Of a DNA stretch of 64,000 nt, positions 60,773 through 64,000 are shown piece by piece. The first letter of the stretch is position 1, and each line of letters begins with the position of its first letter. The notes under the pieces were generated by a model that saw nothing but the letters and a program-made list of their open reading frames with translations, ran no database searches and was not told where the DNA came from. The stretch is from positions 55,140,389 through 55,204,388 of the forward strand of contig CANTUZ010000005.1 of assembly GCA_947846985.1 (NCBI GenBank), in the 5' to 3' direction. The translations under genes and the position numbers were made by a program. The DNA is from Fratercula arctica. Lineage: Eukaryota > Chordata > Aves > Charadriiformes > Alcidae.

Positions 60773-63700
60773 TTGAAATTCACGTTGCCCTGAGGAGCAT
60801 TGAAAACGAGGAGAGCCAGAGCAGACCTGAGGCACTGGCAGGCATTGGGGCAGGCCAGGGCACAACAGAGCATTGCACTTACAGCTGAGGAAATAGGATT
60901 GCTGTTCTGGACAGGCTCGCTGCTTCTTGCCGAGGTTGAAGCTTCAAGGTGTAGGCAGTTCCTACAAAAATGGTTGCTTTGCTCCTTCTCCTTCATCATA
61001 TCTGCCTGGAAACAGCAAAACAACCATCCACCTTGGGTCTTTCCTTCATCTGCCTCTTTCAGTCCTGTTCAATCTGATTTCTTCCCCCTTTCAGTGCAGG
61101 CAACATTAATTGCTGTTTGCTGTACTGTTCTAATCAGAGTCATGCATGCAATGTTCAAAGCCCTGGGACTAGAAGTGTGAGTCCTGCACGGGTACTGGGG
61201 GCCCCACTAGATCACTGGGGGCCAACTGGGTTTCACAGCTTGGCAGGGGCTGTGTTATTACAGGGAGCCCTCAAGGGGACACAAACAATGGAGAAGGCTT
61301 TGCTCTCCATTCTCCCCTAATCTCTCTCCTTTTAGTCCTCTCTTCCACAGTAGCATCTCCTCAGTTCTTTACAGGATCTACAGACATTGGTTTTCCCCTT
61401 CCATCCCTTTTCCCTCTACTTCTCCCCAAAGACACATCTGAAGACTCATCAGAGAAGCCCATGTTTCACAGTGTTTCCACATCATAGTGTTGCCTTCCAC
61501 AATACTATTAGTTTCTCTGAAAGACCATCAAGCTGGGAATGAAAAAAATTGTACCAAAGAAGTGATTTCTTCTGGAAAACAATTGTGTCCAGATGTATGA
61601 TGTTCAGCCACCAGAGTATTCCTTTACTTCATAGGCATGATAGTTTTCTGTCTATATGTATTGTCTTGGAATGGTTTCTTGGGAGTGTTTGAGTTTCTTA
61701 ATGTATTAAGGGTCCCCCGGGGAAAGACAGCATAGATTATAAGCCCCTAATTATCCAATGAGTTCTCAAGTATCTAGATTGGAAGACGGACACAGACTTT
61801 TGTATATCATATCACATTCCACTGGGAGCTTGTTTACTGTGGAAGCCTGCCTGAATGCCTGGATAGCCCAGGATAGGATAGGTCAGCAGCAAGCAATGGA
61901 GAGTGCCCAACATCTTAAAACTGCAAGTTTTATTTTGAACTGCAAGTCTTCTTTAAAGAAGTGCCAGAGGACAGTATGTGCCCAACAATTATCAGCCTAG
62001 TAGAACACCAGCCAAACAGGGATCTGAATCTGTGGTGGCAAAGGGACTTGCATCATTTTCTGTCTTAAGAAACATGTTCTTAAAGTGGAGAAACAATATT
62101 TATTAAATAGGTTGTTCATAAAGAAAAAAAATGAATGTCTACTAAGATATTTCCATTCTTCTGTTGTCTTTGTCACAACCTGAAGAAGATACCTTTGTCT
62201 GAGCTGGCAAATTTCAAACTCGGCCCTAATAGGTGCATTCCAGTTATGGGCAAGAACATACCTGCTGTTGTAACACAAGCAGTGACGTGTTTCTAGTATA
62301 TGATCTGCTGGCAAGTTATTTAAGCCATCAGCCCACAAAAGTCTATCAGACTTGCATACCTACATACCTTACCGCAGAATTTACAGGCATTGCCAGTTAC
62401 TTACGTTTGTACCAGCTATGGTGCAGATGTGATCTGTTCTTCCCCCCTTCCTAGTGACATCCCAATGTCTGAAGAAGACAAGAGAAAAGGGTAGGGAACA
62501 TCTGGTGGATGGATGCGAAAGAGTGATTTCTGATACCTGTCTCCAGGATGTCACAACTCCCAACAATTCTATGTAGGCTTGCTAATTATCATCTCTGCCT
62601 TTGATTCTAGCCCACTACTCACTTTACTGTCACCAGCACTGTCGTAGAATGCAGCAGAAAGTTTTTCAATCCTGTCATAAGTTCTTCTGGGTCTTATTAG
62701 AAGATCTGGATTTCTTGCTTCGTGTTTCTCTGGAGGAATCAGTGAAATATACATGATCACTGCCGAATTTTCTGCATTAGATTTTAGTCGTAGATTAAGC
62801 CTGATAATTAATGAAGCTCTATCAAATGTACTAAGACAGACTTTTCTAACGTTTCCAATAGGAAGGTTGGAAAGAATTAGTGAATTTCTGAATAGAGCAT
62901 TTCATTCTTCGCCAGAAGCCTGTGGGTTTTTTGGTCTTGGTGGAGTATCAGCCCAGTCTGAGCACTGAAACAAGGTGGGGGAATAAAACTTCGATTTATC
63001 TTTGATCATTCAGACTCTGCAGAAACTCAGGGCAAATCATTGCTTCTTTTTTCTGTTTTCAGAACAAGGTTTTTGAGAGCAGTCAAGTTCAGCAATAACT
63101 ATTTTGGAAATTTAAACGGATCACTAAAATACATTCATCTTTTTGCTTCCTTCTCATCAAAGTATTTGATTACCATTTGATGGTTGGAGGACATCACAGT
63201 CAGAAACCCTTTGCCTCTCACTGTTGTATCCTTTGCAAAGAAGAAGCTGAGTTCAAGACCTGCCCCAGAATTCATGCCTACTTTCTACCTCCTTTTGAGA
63301 GGTTATGGGGTGTAAAGAGTTGTACATAGCTTACAGAGGGCATACACATAAGTGACACCAAATGGAACTGAACTATTTCTGAAATGTCTAAGAGTCCCTC
63401 TGATGCAGAGCACAGTTCTTTTAAGAATTAGGGCATGCTATTCTTCTACAGTTCTTTGCTGTGGCAAAAATGGACAAGTCAGTGGATAATTATGTGAAAC
63501 TTGCACTTGGTTTTGCTTCACATTAACGATGAGGATAACATACGTAGAAATTTATTTTTATGTTTTCAGGACTTCTTACGGTTGGCCTATTTTACCAAAG
63601 TTAAGATTTGGTCCATTCTCCATCTGTCTTTTGTGTCCTTATCAACAACCCCGACATTTTATTGATGAGATATAAGTATGAAAGGGAAGACTCTACAAGC

Positions 63701-64000
63701 TCAAATTCAGAAAAACAGCTTTTTATTAAGGCTTTTTTCCCTGCTTAAGCTGTTCTGTCCTCCCTACCCTACAAAACATAAGCAAGCACTAGAGGAGAGG
63801 AATTAATCAACAGCAAACCAAATGATATAAAGAGAGACATTATTTTTCACCTGTCCTTTTTAGAAGGGTAATTGAAAGAGACAGAAGTCAACTAAATTTA
63901 GTACACTAAAACAATGTACAGTACTGTGAGTTCCTCAACCTAATGCATCAAATATAGTTCTTTAAATCCTTCCCATTGCAAATCCAAGGAGAGAGAATAA

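Larger units (their letters stand above)
54521..64000. other. Intergenic DNA downstream of VRK1
   Basis: No gene is supported. Open frames reach 136 codons (55599-56009, minus) but overlap open frames on the plus strand and show no family features. A minus-strand frame at 57701-57985 looks somewhat protein-like and is noted separately. Small repeats occur at 59658-59689 and 60726-60772. I recognise no transposon here. Confidence 0.5.

Noticed and set aside
1..64000. tRNA, rRNA, CRISPR or riboswitch features
   Set aside because: No cloverleaf with A/B boxes, no spaced direct-repeat array and no prokaryotic regulatory context was seen.

Overview
The window is vertebrate nuclear DNA, almost certainly from a bird. 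It is AT-rich with long introns. It carries CR1 non-LTR retrotransposons of the avian type, with the octamer-like (ATTCTATG) 3' terminus, and a solo long terminal repeat that resembles a family I recall from bird genomes. The LTR hints at Neoaves, but the species cannot be fixed from this window. There are no bacterial features, CRISPR arrays or operons, and most open frames are chance.

One protein-coding gene is well supported: the nuclear Ser/Thr kinase VRK1, on the plus strand. Twelve coding exons between 24983 and 54179 join in phase into a 413-residue protein. It has the glycine loop, ATP-binding Lys70, catalytic Asp176 in HGDIKASN, the DYG variant of the DFG motif, a KKKRK nuclear localisation signal and a basic tail ending RRRVQK. 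A non-coding first exon is inferred in the CpG island at about 18.3-18.9 kb. The promoter holds a striking near-perfect inverted repeat (32-bp arms) made of two opposed ZNF143/THAP11-type sites.

Layout: 1-18.3 kb is upstream intergenic DNA with a CpG-rich left edge, a CpG-dense patch at 7.1-7.4 kb and one truncated CR1 (15.0-15.6 kb). 18.3-18.9 kb is the VRK1 promoter/CpG island. 18.5-54.5 kb is the VRK1 transcription unit. 54.5-64 kb is downstream intergenic DNA with no gene I can support.

The most unusual part is the 3' end of VRK1. A solo LTR lies antisense only 30 bp after the exon 12 donor and supplies an open reading frame plus a plus-strand AATAAA, so intron retention could give a chimeric 456-residue kinase. 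Exon 11 has a poor donor (GTTTCT) exactly where the nuclear localisation signal is assembled. The 12-kb last intron holds two CR1 copies, a 17-nt G-run next to a GT repeat, a nested palindrome at 49.9 kb, and a 144-bp, about 98% identical duplication that begins at the palindrome edge.
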